Positions 1 to 10,548 are shown, numbered from the stretch's first letter. The stretch is DNA of 64,000 nucleotides from JBGSIC01 sp041751875 (GCA_041751875.1 JBGSIC010000029.1:248001-312000), one strand, 5' to 3'. The notes: generated by a model not told the origin, from the sequence alone. Program-made: numbers and translations.

Positions 1-294
1 CTTGCGAAAGACTGGCGAACGGATCGCATGTTGCGCAAACTAGAAGCGCTTCTGATCGTGGCGGATGGAGAAAAACAATACATTTTATCGGGAAATGGGG
101 ATGTGATCGAACCTGACGAGGGCATCTCCTCTATTGGTTCGGGTGGCCCTTTCGCGGAAGCCGCAGCGCTTGCGCTCAAGCGGCACTCCGATTTGCCCGC
201 GGAAGATATCGTGCGCCAGGCGATGGCGATTGCCGCTCGCGTATGCATTTATACAAACAACAACCTCACGGTGAAAACCTTAGGCGCGCAGTGA
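1..294 (+). CDS. hslV: ATP-dependent protease subunit HslV, 3' part (5' end outside window)
   Basis: The frame is open from base 1 and gives the last 97 residues of HslV, the proteolytic subunit of the HslVU (ClpQY) cytoplasmic protease. HslV is an N-terminal threonine peptidase that forms a double hexamer capped by HslU. Visible family blocks are AKDWRTDRMLRKLEALL, SGNGDVIEP, IGSGGPFAEAAALAL and the C-terminal CIYTNNN. The catalytic Thr lies upstream of the window. The stop is 9 bases before the hslU start, the usual hslV-hslU pair. Confidence 0.96.
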   Translation, partial: LAKDWRTDRMLRKLEALLIVADGEKQYILSGNGDVIEPDEGISSIGSGGPFAEAAALALKRHSDLPAEDIVRQAMAIAARVCIYTNNNLTVKTLGAQ

Positions 295-302
295 AGGGAA
301 GT

Positions 303-1673
<1,371 letters not shown>

Positions 1674-1675
1674 CG

Positions 1676-2680
1676 ATGTTGCCCCCCCTAAATCTCTTCC
1701 GTGACCGGTACCCGGACGCGCGCTATGTGCTTGCGCCGATGTCCCAAATTACCGACACGGTCTTCCGTTCGCTGATGCGCGAAATGGGTGCAGAGATTGT
1801 AATTTCTGATCTTCTATCCGCGGAGGGCCTGGTACGCGGCGGGCAGCGCACATTAGAAATGCTCGTCTACGATGAAGGCGAAAGACCGCTGGGAATTCAA
1901 GTCTTCGGGGGGAATTTCAATTCGCTTGTGGAATCCACAAAGGTGGTTGAGGGCGCGGGGGCGGATTTCGTCGATCTCAATTTGGGTTGTCCCGTAAAGA
2001 AAGTGACCAAGACCGGCGGTGGTTCAGCGTGGCTGCGTGATCCCGTGGCACTGGGAAAACTTTTAACTGCGATGAAAGTGGCTACCCGCTTACCGCTTAC
2101 CATTAAAATTCGAACGGGCTGGGATGAAACCAGCATTAATGCGCACGAAGTTGTGCAGGTGGCTTACGAAAGCGGAGTGAGCTGGGTGGCCATTCATGGA
2201 CGTACGCGTGCACAGGGTTACAGTGGGAGAGCCGACTGGGAACTAATTCGCGAAGTGGCAGAGAAGGCGCCGATTCCTATTATTGGCAATGGCGATATTC
2301 TCACGGCTCAAGATGCGCGTGATCGTGTGCAAGCCGGCTACGCGCACGGAGTGATGATTGGGCGAGGCGCCTTGAAGAACCCTTGGATATTCCGGGAGCT
2401 GGCGGGAAAGTCGGTTGAGCAGCGTGATTTCGTGGGCCTCATTGAGCGGCACTTTGAGTTAGCGATGCGGCGCAAGGGCGACCGGGCTTGTCAGTCATTG
2501 AAGAAGTTTTTAAGTTGGTACGCTTCGGGCCTTCCGGGTGCCTCGCAGTTTAGAGGGCGCCTCTTTGAAACTCGTGAAGTAGAACCTTTGCGGCTCTTGG
2601 CCAGGGACTATTTCCAAACGGTGGATCCCGGACATAAGATTGATGAGGGCCAGCCTTTTCTGATGGGCGGCCACGGTTAA
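1676..2680 (+). CDS. tRNA-dihydrouridine synthase (Dus family)
   Basis: FMN- and NADPH-dependent reductase that makes dihydrouridine in tRNA D-loops, 334 residues, full length for DusB-like proteins. Seen: LAPMSQITDTVFR at the N-terminus, VDLNLGCPVKKVTKTGGGSA containing the catalytic Cys, IHGRTRAQGYSGRADW and IIGNGDI, all typical of the TIM-barrel Dus fold. The ATG lies two bases after the hslU stop, so it is probably co-transcribed with hslVU. Which uridine it modifies (DusA, B or C type) cannot be decided by eye; the overall pattern is nearest DusB. Confidence 0.93.
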   Translation: MLPPLNLFRDRYPDARYVLAPMSQITDTVFRSLMREMGAEIVISDLLSAEGLVRGGQRTLEMLVYDEGERPLGIQVFGGNFNSLVESTKVVEGAGADFVDLNLGCPVKKVTKTGGGSAWLRDPVALGKLLTAMKVATRLPLTIKIRTGWDETSINAHEVVQVAYESGVSWVAIHGRTRAQGYSGRADWELIREVAEKAPIPIIGNGDILTAQDARDRVQAGYAHGVMIGRGALKNPWIFRELAGKSVEQRDFVGLIERHFELAMRRKGDRACQSLKKFLSWYASGLPGASQFRGRLFETREVEPLRLLARDYFQTVDPGHKIDEGQPFLMGGHG

Positions 2681-2692
2681 GAACGAGGACAG

Positions 2693-3322
2693 ATGATTCA
2701 AGAACAAGTGGTGGTAGGGCCTTTGCAGTGCAACTGCATCATTCTCGGGTGCGAGCGTACGCGTGAGGCTGTCATTATTGATCCGGGTGACGAGCCAAAT
2801 AAAATTATTTCTCTTATCGAGAATCAGAACCTCAAACCGAAATATATTCTACACACGCACGCCCACTTTGATCACGTAGCGGGAACCGCTGGTGTGCGAG
2901 AGAAATTTAATGCGCCTACGTGCTTGCATCCTGGAGATCAAACGCTCTACGACAACCTTCCCATGCAAGGAAGAATGTTCGGCATGGAGTTTGGTAACAC
3001 ACCAAAATTGGAGAAGCTTCTGGCCGACGAGGAGATCTTGACCTTCGGTGATCATCGTTTGCAGATTGTGCACGTGCCTGGCCACAGCCCCGGCAGTGTG
3101 AGCTTTAAGCTTCTGGATGGAAGCGAACACATTTTTACGGGAGATACTTTATTTCATCGGAGCATTGGACGGGCTGATCTTTGGGGAGGCGACGGCAGGC
3201 AGCTCATTCATTCCATAAAGGATCGGTTATTTCGTTTTGATGACGACACGCAAGTTTTTCCGGGACATGGCGAAGCCACGCGGATTGGTGAAGAAAAAAG
3301 ATTAAATCCCTTCCTTACCTGA
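2693..3322 (+). CDS. MBL-fold metallo-hydrolase (glyoxalase II-like, YcbL type)
   Basis: A 209-residue metallo-beta-lactamase-fold hydrolase. Metal ligands are visible as HTHAHFDH (HxHxDH), HVPGHSPGS, FTGDTLF and FPGHGEAT. The short length without the C-terminal HAGH domain matches the YcbL/GloB2 group, which hydrolyses S-lactoylglutathione or related thioesters; the substrate here is not known. It follows the dus gene by 12 bases with GAGGA upstream of the ATG, so it is likely the last gene of the hslVU-dus unit. Its 3' end overlaps the convergent transglycosylase by 21 bases. Confidence 0.88.
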   Translation: MIQEQVVVGPLQCNCIILGCERTREAVIIDPGDEPNKIISLIENQNLKPKYILHTHAHFDHVAGTAGVREKFNAPTCLHPGDQTLYDNLPMQGRMFGMEFGNTPKLEKLLADEEILTFGDHRLQIVHVPGHSPGSVSFKLLDGSEHIFTGDTLFHRSIGRADLWGGDGRQLIHSIKDRLFRFDDDTQVFPGHGEATRIGEEKRLNPFLT

Positions 3323-4039
3323 CTCGACCGAGTTCATTGCTGACTTTATTTTTTTGACCTGGACTTTGGGCTGAGGTTTTGCAATCTGCCTGTTCTTTTT
3401 TGGAGCAGGGACGTACGCAAATTTGGGCGGCTGGCCGTACAGGTGCGCAATCTTCTTGAGCTTGCTACCCACTCGATGATGGTACTTCGCACGGTTTTTC
3501 ATCGTAAAAGCGTTGTAGTAAGTCCACCACGGAATATTGTGGCGTGTGACCCGGCGTGTGCGCAGTTGGCTTAAGATCCAAGCTGCGTAGAGCACGCTTT
3601 TTTCAGGACACTTGAGTGTTTCAATTGAAGCGTCGGTAAAATGCTCCTTGAAGGCTTTGTCGCGAAGCCAAATTTTTTGAATCTGACAAATTCCATACTC
3701 GCCCGCGCGTCCTTCAGGAAGCCCAACGCGGAAACTCGATTCCTGTTGAGCAATAGCCACAAGCAAAAGCGCATCGACCCCATAACGTTTAGACGCCTTA
3801 TGAATCGCGCTTGCAAAACGTTGGTTATCTTCTTCTTTAAGTCGCGGCTGAAGGGTGTGAATCGCTTCTTTGACTAGAGCGAGTTGTCTATCCGCTGTGG
3901 TGGAATGGAGTGAAGTCCCAAGAGGAGAAGTGACGTGTCCCAAGAAAAGCACAATCGCCCAAAGACCCATCGAGCGGACGAGTTTTTTCGTCGGTCGGTG
4001 GGGTGATGGCTTACCGCTTGTGAGCGCCGGACTTTTCAC
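3302..4039 (-). CDS. Lytic transglycosylase (SLT domain), exported
   Basis: Peptidoglycan lytic transglycosylase of about 245 residues. After a basic N-terminus there is a hydrophobic segment (GLWAIVLFLG, residues about 25-35), so it is probably exported or membrane-anchored. The SLT core is GVDALLLVAIAQQESSF with the likely catalytic Glu, followed by AGEYGICQIQ, where the family usually has a GLMQI-type block. GTG at 4039 was chosen because AGGGA lies 9 bases upstream; an in-frame ATG at 3970, just before the hydrophobic segment, is an alternative. The C-terminus is Lys-rich. Convergent with, and overlapping, the MBL hydrolase gene. Confidence 0.85.
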   Translation of the reverse strand: MKSPALTSGKPSPHRPTKKLVRSMGLWAIVLFLGHVTSPLGTSLHSTTADRQLALVKEAIHTLQPRLKEEDNQRFASAIHKASKRYGVDALLLVAIAQQESSFRVGLPEGRAGEYGICQIQKIWLRDKAFKEHFTDASIETLKCPEKSVLYAAWILSQLRTRRVTRHNIPWWTYYNAFTMKNRAKYHHRVGSKLKKIAHLYGQPPKFAYVPAPKKNRQIAKPQPKVQVKKIKSAMNSVESGKEGI

Positions 4040-4164
4040 TGCTCGTGATCCCTGAAAAAAGTTAGTCGTGCCTGTTTGGAAGTGAAGGCAGGGATACTAG
4101 CGCAGTGCGTTATCTGGATCCAGTGCGAAACAGGGGTGAAAGTGTAACTATTTGGAAATAATAG

Positions 4165-5166
4165 TTATTTTTGTGTGACTGGCGGGAAGAATTGACGGGA
4201 TAGCGACCAAATGAAGCTGCGCGCTCTCTTTCGAGAGTGCATATTTAGCCAATGGCAGTACTCCTTTATTAGCCTATTGGAAAGGTTAAGTGGGCTGCGG
4301 GGAAGGGTGTCATCCATTGGCAAGCACTGTTCTCTCACGGCTTCCCAATTGCGAAAATCATCAAACCGGCTTCCGCACTCCTGAATGAGAAACGTCTCTT
4401 TAAACGGAATTAGGTTGTGATGCTGCTCAATAAATTTCAGCATCAATTCGTATTCCCAATAGTAGCTATAATCTCTTCGAGTTTCCGTTACGAGTCGAGT
4501 TCGAGCTATTACCGTCATATCCCATTTGAAATGGTGAACCTGAACGAAGCATTCATTGACTGGGTATCTCCACTGGTAAGTGAGCGCTTTGAGATATGTT
4601 GAAAGCCTTGGAAAGTCAGCCGCTTTGACAGACGCATAGTGCTGGCCGTCGTGAAGGCGCGTGCTACCTTTTGCCAGAGTAACTTTGTTCGGGCAGGCTC
4701 CGGAGATAGGATACCTAAAGAATCCCGCGTTCGGGAAGAGTTTCCAAAGATCCGACTCAGGAGTTATTTCTGGAAATGTTCCCTTGGGGCCAATGCGGTC
4801 AAGGAATGCCCCTGTTACGTACCGGTAATCTTTGCGTTCGCACTGTGCGATAATTTCTTTGATGGGGCGAGGATAGACTTGAAGCTCATCTGAGTCGGCG
4901 ATAATCCACCAGTCGTTCGGACGCGTGCGCAAAGTTTCATTGTATATTTGGGTGACCTGAGACCAATTAGCGTAGGCTCCTTCATGAACTTTATAAATTC
5001 CGCAGCCTAAAGTTCGAGCAACTTTTTTAACCTCTTCCAGGCTTTCAGGCGACACCCCGCCGTGAATATTTATGTAGATGTTGTCGACCAAACCTTTGTA
5101 GTGGTCGAGCATTTGCGCAAGTGCTGGATTCTTGTTCCCGCAAACGGTCACCAGATTTAATGCCAT
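4165..5166 (-). CDS. Glycosyltransferase, family 2-like (GT-A fold)
   Basis: A 333-residue protein resembling the Glyco_tranf_2_4 group. The N-terminus LNLVTVCGNKNPALAQML is a typical first strand, and WWIIADSDEL supplies a DxD-type metal/nucleotide-sugar site near residue 90. No signal peptide or membrane span is seen, so it is probably cytoplasmic. It is the last gene of the minus-strand part of the glycan island, separated by 120 bases from the next gene upstream. Sugar and acceptor are unknown. The DNA looks more AT-rich than the flanking housekeeping genes (by eye, not counted). Confidence 0.75.
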   Translation of the reverse strand: MALNLVTVCGNKNPALAQMLDHYKGLVDNIYINIHGGVSPESLEEVKKVARTLGCGIYKVHEGAYANWSQVTQIYNETLRTRPNDWWIIADSDELQVYPRPIKEIIAQCERKDYRYVTGAFLDRIGPKGTFPEITPESDLWKLFPNAGFFRYPISGACPNKVTLAKGSTRLHDGQHYASVKAADFPRLSTYLKALTYQWRYPVNECFVQVHHFKWDMTVIARTRLVTETRRDYSYYWEYELMLKFIEQHHNLIPFKETFLIQECGSRFDDFRNWEAVREQCLPMDDTLPRSPLNLSNRLIKEYCHWLNMHSRKRARSFIWSLSRQFFPPVTQK

Positions 5167-5286
5167 ATGTAATCGTATGGGTTCAGAGTGTTAGCCGGGC
5201 ATAATTTTCTCATAGAAAATACAGGGAGACAAATTCTTCGGCCGATTCTGAATTATAGAACGGTTTAATTCGCATTGGCATCGCAG

Positions 5287-6309
5287 CTAAAATGTCTGAA
5301 GGAGTTCAGTAGGCACATTCCGGGAGGGAGATTGTTTTTCAAGCGCGCTTTCGACCTTTGCAGCAAACTCAGGAAAGTGCTGTCTGACATACTGCGCTTT
5401 ATGGTCGATAAATTTGCGATGAAGTTGTGGATTGCCCAAAACAAACTTTTTGGCCACCCAAAGGTGTTCAATGCGTAGTTTTTTCCTGGGGTCAAAATTT
5501 CTAGGGTTAATCAGCCATTCGGGTATGCCTAACATTTCGTCGGTTTCGGGGCGATTTGGAATATTCGGCCATCCGCGCGCCGGGTGCGGATACTGAATTG
5601 TAGCCACCTCATTGATGAAAGTTTCTAGTCTAATACCCTTTTCTAAAGCACACATGGCAATGAGTCGTTGGTCTGCGAAAAGATAGTTTATAGCGGATTG
5701 TTGTGTGTTACCCAGGCGCCCATTGTTCTTCTGAAATCTTAACGCTTCTTTTCTATAATATTTCCGAAAACTATCGTTTCTGAAAAAAAGCAGCGAAGAA
5801 TTTGGGATCATTGTATCCCACCGCCAACTTGGGTTAAACTCATACCCTTTTGGGGTAAAGTAGCATTCCTTTGCGGGGTAATACTCCGGATCGGGAAACT
5901 CCAGATGATGGACACGGCAGTCTGACTCCCACATCCATTCCTCGATACGGTCAAATACGACTAGATCGTGATCAATAAAACAGAACGGTAAGTCAATTTC
6001 ACCCAGCATCCAGGTCTTTGCAGCCGTCCAATAGAAGCGTTCGTCTACTCCTTCCTTCTCAAAGGAGGTCAATTTCTCATAATCAACCGACGTCCAAACA
6101 TCGAGGAGATCCAGGCCTTCCAAATACTGAAAGCCATGAAAATCGGTGTATAAAAAAACGTCTCCATTTAGTTTTCGCCACGTGAGGGCTGAAACGATTA
6201 GCTGGATGAGCTCGAGGTTATCTAGAGAAAACTTTTTCGAGCCTTTGTGGTGATAGCTAAAGGTGCCAGTGCGGGCAGGTTTCGTCCAGTAAACGTGGCA
6301 GCCATTCAT
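5287..6309 (-). CDS. Conserved hypothetical protein, probable glycosyltransferase-like
   Basis: A 340-residue soluble protein that I cannot assign to a named family. The segment WMLGEIDLPFCFIDHDLVVF places a DHD motif after a hydrophobic strand, as in GT-A nucleotide-sugar sites, and FYWTAAKTWMLG upstream is reminiscent of DXD-containing transferases. It starts inside the stop of the upstream 2OG oxygenase gene (ATGA, 6306-6309), so the two are translationally coupled and probably act on the same glycan or glycolipid. No signal peptide or membrane segment is present. Alternative: a non-catalytic partner of the neighbouring transferases. Confidence 0.5.
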   Translation of the reverse strand: MNGCHVYWTKPARTGTFSYHHKGSKKFSLDNLELIQLIVSALTWRKLNGDVFLYTDFHGFQYLEGLDLLDVWTSVDYEKLTSFEKEGVDERFYWTAAKTWMLGEIDLPFCFIDHDLVVFDRIEEWMWESDCRVHHLEFPDPEYYPAKECYFTPKGYEFNPSWRWDTMIPNSSLLFFRNDSFRKYYRKEALRFQKNNGRLGNTQQSAINYLFADQRLIAMCALEKGIRLETFINEVATIQYPHPARGWPNIPNRPETDEMLGIPEWLINPRNFDPRKKLRIEHLWVAKKFVLGNPQLHRKFIDHKAQYVRQHFPEFAAKVESALEKQSPSRNVPTELLQTF

Positions 6310-7103
6310 TTCGTAGGTCCCGCGAAATGATGTCGATCGAGATAGCGATCTCCCGAAAATTCTGCAAAGAGGTTAAAGTTGAGTACAACTCGGTCGCGGT
6401 GCCCATAAAAAGGAAGAGCCTCGTGCAGAATATCATTCGGCCACATCATTAGCAGCCCTGGCCGCGGTTTGATTACATAAGAGTACCCTCTTACATTAAA
6501 AACAAACTTCCCGCTGTAGATGTGGTCAGCGAGTGGTTGTCCATCGTCCAGATAATATCCGCCCGACCACATGATATAGGTTTCCTCTTCTTTGCGGTAT
6601 CGCGTGTGAGAATGTAGTCGATGTCCATGCCCTGACTTTGGGTTGTAGAACTGAATCCAACTTTCCGAAATTTTAGGTGGCGAAAAGTCTTTGTAACCAA
6701 TTGCACGGAGCGTGGAACTGAAAGCGGCAAGGATCGTGGCACGTATTTTATCAACATCTGGGTCGTGATGAGCCAAGAAATTATTCGGCGGATACCAATA
6801 GTGGCTTCCAATCGGCAGATTTTCTCGTTGCTCAATCCAGGCATCTGTTGTTCCAACGAGATACTCGGGTGCATAAGATCTCATCTTGGACTCGCGGTGG
6901 GCATCAATTAGTTCTGGTAATTCTTCTCCCATCTGACGATCCCGGTCGGTAAGACAGGATTTTGCGAGGCGTAGTAGGTTCTCATTGAGCCCTGGCTCAT
7001 CAAACAAACGATAGTAGAGCGGAATGGGAGCCAATTCAAAAACATGCTCGTGGCCCGAGGGGCGAAGGACTTGCGGTGAATCCCGAAAGAGGGTCATAAA
7101 CAT
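6306..7103 (-). CDS. Putative 2OG-Fe(II) oxygenase
   Basis: A 265-residue protein with features of the 2OG-FeII_Oxy_5 group. ESWIQFYNPKSGHGHRLHSH carries candidate iron-ligand histidines, WSGGYYLDDGQP follows, and PGLLMMWPNDILHEALPF ends with the distal His, with R at DRVVLNFNL as the likely 2-oxoglutarate-binding Arg. Proteins of this type hydroxylate small molecules, side chains or sugars. It heads the minus-strand unit 7103-5287 and faces the plus-strand GT32 gene across a 165-base divergent promoter region. The context suggests modification of a surface glycan or of a glycosylated peptide (inference). Confidence 0.62.
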   Translation of the reverse strand: MFMTLFRDSPQVLRPSGHEHVFELAPIPLYYRLFDEPGLNENLLRLAKSCLTDRDRQMGEELPELIDAHRESKMRSYAPEYLVGTTDAWIEQRENLPIGSHYWYPPNNFLAHHDPDVDKIRATILAAFSSTLRAIGYKDFSPPKISESWIQFYNPKSGHGHRLHSHTRYRKEEETYIMWSGGYYLDDGQPLADHIYSGKFVFNVRGYSYVIKPRPGLLMMWPNDILHEALPFYGHRDRVVLNFNLFAEFSGDRYLDRHHFAGPTK

Positions 7104-7268
7104 AAAACTCTAGCAACAAAGTCCTTAAGTCAATTTGCGATCCTTCCCAGTCAAATTGTCTCCAGGGCTGATTATGTGTTGCGTTATGTAAGGCGTTGAA
7201 ATTTGGGTAGTTGGGCAAACTTTTTGAGGTAAGCTAAAATGTGAAAGTTCAAAGCGGGACCAAAAACT

Positions 7269-8081
7269 TTGATTAGCAGCCTTCCGAAGTTTATTCACCA
7301 AATATGGTTGCAGGGGCGCCCCCCTCACCGCTACCATGCCTTTTCAAATAGCTACCGTTCTCAGGCAGGATGGGACCACCTCCTTTGGAATGCCCAGAAT
7401 TTGGAAGCTTTGATTCGCGAGCACTACCCCAAGTACTTATCCCTTTGGAAGGCTTTGGAACTACATGTCAAACGTGCGGATTTTGCTCGCTACATTCTGA
7501 TGCATCATTATGGTGGGCTGTATGTAGACATGGATTCTTATCTCAAGGTGGATCTGAACAAGTTTCTTTCCACGGGGACTATCGTCCGAGACGACTACCC
7601 CGATACACGCTGGCACATCCCTCCCGAGATGGACGTAATGAAGCGAGACTACGATATTATTCTGGGTTGCGAAAAAACCGTGTGGGAGCACATGTACAAC
7701 CGCTACGCCCTGTCACTTCAGAAGATAAACAACGCAGTGATTTTCTCTAAGTCGAAGAATCAGTTTTGGATCGACCTTATTGAGTATGCTTCTGAAGGAA
7801 AAGATCTCCCGATTTTGGATTCATTTGGCGTGCATACCTTCACCCAGTTTGTCTACAGGAAGCTGGTCAACGAAGCCCGAGAGGAAGTTTTTTGGAGAAG
7901 TCGAGGATACAAAGAGCCGAGTATTCTGGTTTTACCAACAATCTACTTCTACGAAAATGAGTGCAACGACCCACGGCAGGTAATTGTTCATCGATACGAT
8001 GGTAACTGGGAGGGGAAAAGCTACGCTAGTTGGCTCGAAGAGCATCTAAGAATCAGCTTTAGACGCCCCGCCGAAGCTTAG
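7269..8081 (+). CDS. Glycosyltransferase, GT32-like (DXD-containing)
   Basis: A 270-residue nucleotide-sugar transferase of the Gly_transf_sug/GT32 type. The N-terminal PKFIHQIWLQG, central RADFARYILMHHYGGLYVDM and the DMDS metal site are diagnostic. TTG at 7269 is taken as start because the diagnostic IHQIW block lies only eight residues in and no later in-frame start would keep it; the ribosome site is weak. It is the only plus-strand gene of the island, and its 3' end overlaps the convergent radical SAM gene by 36 bases. Probable role: capsule or LPS side-chain assembly. Confidence 0.82.
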   Translation: MISSLPKFIHQIWLQGRPPHRYHAFSNSYRSQAGWDHLLWNAQNLEALIREHYPKYLSLWKALELHVKRADFARYILMHHYGGLYVDMDSYLKVDLNKFLSTGTIVRDDYPDTRWHIPPEMDVMKRDYDIILGCEKTVWEHMYNRYALSLQKINNAVIFSKSKNQFWIDLIEYASEGKDLPILDSFGVHTFTQFVYRKLVNEAREEVFWRSRGYKEPSILVLPTIYFYENECNDPRQVIVHRYDGNWEGKSYASWLEEHLRISFRRPAEA

Positions 8082-9188
8082 AATCGACCACACGTTCGAC
8101 AGTCTACTTTGAAGCGAGAATAGAAGGCTTTTCCCTTTTAAGTAGACTGATTCGCAGACAATGCGCATGTTCTTTCGGAAAGTCGCTTTGGTAATCTCAA
8201 TCTCGGAAACCCACCGATTCAGCTGTTTTCTCGACTGGAAGATTCCGCAGGAAGTGCAAGGGATATCTTGTCTCTCAGAAACCGTGCCGAGAAGCATTCT
8301 GCGCGCATAGCGCATTTTCTCTCCCAGAAGCACTCCTTTAAGACCAAATTCGAAGATGTTTCCGAAGCTGGACCAATGATTCATGCAGCACCCAAGCATT
8401 TTCCCATCAAAATTGACCTGTGGATCCGTCCAGAGCTGACTGCAAATGCCCTCTCCCCAAATTGCTGTGTTTTCTAACTGATCAGAAATTGATGCAAAAG
8501 GAAGATCCGTTTCCTTTGCAATTTCTAGCTTTTGTTCCTGAGTGAATCTGAAACTTCCATAGGCAAGTTTTGTTCGGAATGTCATCCCTAGTTGCTCTGC
8601 ATGCTTCCTTGCCGCCCCAATTTCATGGACGTTGTGCGGAAAAACGATAAACTGCCAGGATAAAGTTGGGTACGGAGTGCGGTAACGAAGTTTGAATGCG
8701 TTAATTTTTGCAATATTTGAAAAAACTTTCTCGACATTACCCCGTACACGATACTTGATGTACGTCTCATTGGAATTTCCATCAATAGAGCACGTAAGGT
8801 GCCTAAACTGGTAAAGAACCAATCCCTCAAGCACAGACTCGCTTGCGCTGTTTAAATTGACCCCGTTGGAAGCATAGAGTCGCTTTCCATGCGTATGAGA
8901 AAACTCCATTATTTTTAGGAGCTCCGGATTAAGGAAAATCTCACCCCAGTTTGACAGTTCAAACTCGACTAAGTGGGGGCTTTCTTCCACCAAGTTTCTA
9001 AAGTTCGTAAAAGTTAATCTCCCTTGCCCAATGTCTAGGAACGCAAGTTCTTTGCGACCAGTGACGCATTCCGGACAGCGCAGTTGGCAGTATGAAGAGG
9101 CCTCAAGGCGAATGGATTTGGGTTGCCAGTAAAGAAAGTCCCATTTTCTAAGGATAGAGAGCTTGCCTAGCTTAGATAGGAGTTTCAT
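8046..9188 (-). CDS. Radical SAM protein with SPASM-type C-terminal cysteines
   Basis: A 380-residue radical SAM enzyme. The cluster motif CQLRCPEC (CxxxCxxC, residues about 34-41) binds the [4Fe-4S] that cleaves SAM, and FELSNWGEIFLNP and LTCSIDGNSNETY are typical barrel strands. Further cysteines (GICSQLW, GCCMN, CTSCGIF) form a SPASM-like auxiliary cluster region. SPASM proteins modify peptides, or sugars in aminoglycoside-type pathways. Among glycosyltransferases and a 2OG oxygenase, this one may modify a sugar or a small glycopeptide (inference). GAGG lies at a good distance before the ATG. Confidence 0.85.
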   Translation of the reverse strand: MKLLSKLGKLSILRKWDFLYWQPKSIRLEASSYCQLRCPECVTGRKELAFLDIGQGRLTFTNFRNLVEESPHLVEFELSNWGEIFLNPELLKIMEFSHTHGKRLYASNGVNLNSASESVLEGLVLYQFRHLTCSIDGNSNETYIKYRVRGNVEKVFSNIAKINAFKLRYRTPYPTLSWQFIVFPHNVHEIGAARKHAEQLGMTFRTKLAYGSFRFTQEQKLEIAKETDLPFASISDQLENTAIWGEGICSQLWTDPQVNFDGKMLGCCMNHWSSFGNIFEFGLKGVLLGEKMRYARRMLLGTVSERQDIPCTSCGIFQSRKQLNRWVSEIEITKATFRKNMRIVCESVYLKGKSLLFSLQSRLSNVWSILSFGGASKADS

Positions 9189-9239
9189 GAAACCTCGCTT
9201 GGGGCAGGGGATATATACTATCAGGTTTACGTTTGAATT

Positions 9240-10526
9240 TTAAGGCAAGTGATCGTTCTTCGAGTGTCTCTCCAATGTCTCGCGAAGAAATAGTGCTGCG
9301 TGTTTTGCTGCAAGTGCTTGGCCACGTGCATTCCAGTGGTCATTGCCTCCAGAATGATAGAGTTCAGTGGGCGAATTTTCTTTGAAGACTGGCATCAAAT
9401 TTAGGTATGGAATGCGATGTTTTTTGGCTATTTTAGTCAAGTTGTCGGTGTAATAGGAAGGCCGATACGCTCGGTACTCTGCGGGTACCAGCATTGCTTC
9501 GTCATAGTTTATTGCGGCGTCATGGGGGGACGGAATGAATATAGTAGCGAATTGTGTGTTTTGCTGTTTCACCTTCAATGCGATGTCTCGTAGAAGCACG
9601 TCCATCATCGCCATTTTGTATCTTGCCGATTCCGAGTTGGGGAGCAGAGCTATGTCGGCATCGTAGTGGTCGTGGAACAATCTATTTACCTGAAGATTGC
9701 CATTTACAACGAAATCATCAAACTCTTCCAAGCTCCACTGGAGATTAGTTGCCATGTTACTGCGTCCCCATCGAAGCGAAGGGATTGAGCTTCTGCGCTT
9801 TGTTGATTCCGAGAGAAGGATGTCCGCGCTTCTGAGAAGAAAAGATAGAAGTACCTTTGAAGTAATCCATCCCTTTTCATTTAGGTTGAAGAAGTATTCC
9901 ACTTCTCTTGAGAGACCAGGAGTTTGTCGGATCAGCTGGGAGTGAGAATCGTCTAAGCGAAACAGCTTGTTGCGAATAAGGTCGCCGGAGTCATTATCTG
10001 CAAAAATCGCAAGGACAACGACCGAAGGACTTAACTTGTTGAGGTCGGATTTGATCCTAAGGAAACTTTGATCGGGCCCGAAGCCGGGTACTCCCGCGTT
10101 AATTACCGGCGTCTCTATATTCATTTGACGCAAATACTGGGAGAGCTGGTGGGTAAAAGTGGCGTCTTCGGGAGTGAATTCGGATGCAATATAAGAGTCG
10201 CCATAAACGATAATCGGCCTCTGGCCGCTCTTCTGTTCGAATGGCGCTCCGCGAAATCCTAAACTATTTATTTCTATTAGATGTGCGTACGGACCATTCT
10301 GAAATCGTTTAGTAGAACTGGATCTGTAGCGGTACAGACTTTCAGTATCACGAACAAAAATGAATGAGTAGTGATGCGGAATAAAGTGCCGGCATAGACC
10401 TTCAAATATCAGAACGCCTGCTAAAATGCTTCCGGCTGCGACCGATATGTTCAACAAAAGCCTTGATTGGGTGTAGGTAAACTGTCTGAGAAAACGGTCG
10501 ATGGGCGATTTTATTTTCATATTCAA
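9240..10526 (-). CDS. SGNH/GDSL-family hydrolase, membrane-anchored
   Basis: A 428-residue protein with one N-terminal membrane segment (LLLNISVAAGSILAGVLIFE), so the catalytic domain is probably periplasmic. SGNH blocks are visible: VYGDSYIAS (nucleophile Ser), NAGVPGFGPDQS (Gly), LAIFADNDSGD (Asn) and GNDHWNARG near the C-terminus (Asp/His). Such proteins, e.g. AlgX/AlgJ- and DltD-like, add or remove acyl groups on exopolysaccharide. In the glycan island it probably acetylates or deacetylates the product. It lies 51 bases upstream of the radical SAM gene on the same strand. Confidence 0.8.
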   Translation of the reverse strand: MNMKIKSPIDRFLRQFTYTQSRLLLNISVAAGSILAGVLIFEGLCRHFIPHHYSFIFVRDTESLYRYRSSSTKRFQNGPYAHLIEINSLGFRGAPFEQKSGQRPIIVYGDSYIASEFTPEDATFTHQLSQYLRQMNIETPVINAGVPGFGPDQSFLRIKSDLNKLSPSVVVLAIFADNDSGDLIRNKLFRLDDSHSQLIRQTPGLSREVEYFFNLNEKGWITSKVLLSFLLRSADILLSESTKRRSSIPSLRWGRSNMATNLQWSLEEFDDFVVNGNLQVNRLFHDHYDADIALLPNSESARYKMAMMDVLLRDIALKVKQQNTQFATIFIPSPHDAAINYDEAMLVPAEYRAYRPSYYTDNLTKIAKKHRIPYLNLMPVFKENSPTELYHSGGNDHWNARGQALAAKHAALFLRETLERHSKNDHLP

Positions 10527-10548
10527 GTTAACTGTTCGTGAACCCTAA

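Noticed and set aside
4146..4166. Rho-independent terminator at the end of the glycosyltransferase gene
   Set aside because: AACTATT/AATAGTT can pair, but the stem is AT-rich and on the minus strand, where it would be needed, no T tract follows.
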